Shown: in pieces, positions 5,782 through 5,857 of the stretch
Position numbering within the stretch: the first letter of the stretch is position 1
Layout: every line of letters starts with the position of its first letter
Assembly (NCBI GenBank): GCA_030606845.1
Contig: JAUWFP010000147.1
Coordinates: forward strand, 1-5,857
Origin: Anaerolineales bacterium
Lineage (GTDB): Bacteria > Chloroflexota > Anaerolineae > Anaerolineales > E44-bin32
Direction of reading: 5' to 3'
DNA: 5,857 bases
Translations under genes and position numbers: made by a program
Notes under the pieces: model-generated
Seen by the model: only the letters and a program-made list of their open reading frames with translations
Databases searched by the model: none
Told to the model about the DNA's origin: nothing

Positions 5782-5857
5782 ATAGGGGTAGGAAGAACCG
5801 GTTGAGTTCCCGGTCCCTCCCCCCTCCGAACCGGACGTGCGGATCTCCCGCATCCGG
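5782..5857 (-). mobile_element. 3' end of a group II intron (domain VI and most of domain V), cut by the window edge
   Basis: Read on the minus strand, 5857-5828 gives CCGGATGCGGGAGATCCGC followed by ACGTCCGGTTC, the hallmark of group II intron domain V apart from its first three bases (GAG expected just outside). Domain VI follows. Six G (5824-5819) pair with CC (5792-5791) and CCCC (5788-5785) around a bulged T-A; AGGGA (5818-5814) pairs with TTCTT (5797-5793); and CCGG pairs with CCGG around an eight-base loop. The bulged A at 5789 is the predicted branch point, eighth from the 3' end if the intron ends in ...CCCCTAT at 5782, which fits the AY rule. Domains I-IV and any reverse transcriptase/maturase lie beyond the right edge, so class and activity cannot be settled; the sequence style recalls bacterial class C introns. 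It is inserted antisense to the fumarate reductase operon. Confidence 0.82.

Noticed and set aside
5782..5857. Small structured RNA or CRISPR-like repeat at the right end
   Set aside because: The bases match group II intron domain V consensus and a domain VI with a correctly placed bulged A; there is no second repeat unit.

Overview
This 5.9 kb window carries four complete protein genes and the 3' end of a group II intron. It looks like bacterial chromosome, about half GC, with Shine-Dalgarno sites before the genes. The gene content fits an anaerobic or facultative bacterium. The soluble FrdA/TfrB-like pair, the lipoprotein serine hydrolase and the receiver-only regulator would suit Chloroflexota (Anaerolineae-like), but this is a weak inference from gene content and no phylogenetic marker is present.

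Layout. The left third is on the minus strand: a lone CheY-like receiver protein (55-444) and, upstream of it in the same direction, a lipoprotein of the beta-lactamase/NylB-like serine hydrolase family (657-1820). A 488-base divergent intergenic region (1821-2308) follows. It holds inverted repeats, a plausible promoter for the next operon and an exact anti-Shine-Dalgarno complement that has no gene after it. The right two thirds is a two-gene plus-strand operon: a succinate dehydrogenase/fumarate reductase flavoprotein (2309-4111) and, 30 bases later, an iron-sulfur subunit fused to a double CCG (HdrB/SdhE-like) module (4142-5704). A strong GC-rich hairpin (5735-5767) closes the operon, so no membrane anchor gene (sdhC/D, frdC/D) follows. 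From 5782 to the end, read on the minus strand, lie domain VI and nearly all of domain V of a group II intron. Its catalytic body and any reverse transcriptase lie beyond the right edge.

How the parts work together. The two plus-strand proteins together have a covalent-FAD dicarboxylate site, a [2Fe-2S] cluster, two predicted [4Fe-4S] clusters and a C-terminal CCG module. That is the architecture of methanogen thiol:fumarate reductase TfrAB, and of type E complex II (SdhABE/MfrABE) with the E subunit fused to B. Neither protein has a signal peptide or an obvious membrane helix, so a cytoplasmic or peripherally attached enzyme linking fumarate/succinate to a thiol/disulfide or quinone partner is the best reading. 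The most unusual points are the fused CCG module with one degenerate cluster motif, the extra cysteine that should turn the usual [3Fe-4S] site into [4Fe-4S], and an intron end facing the operon terminator from the unexpected side.
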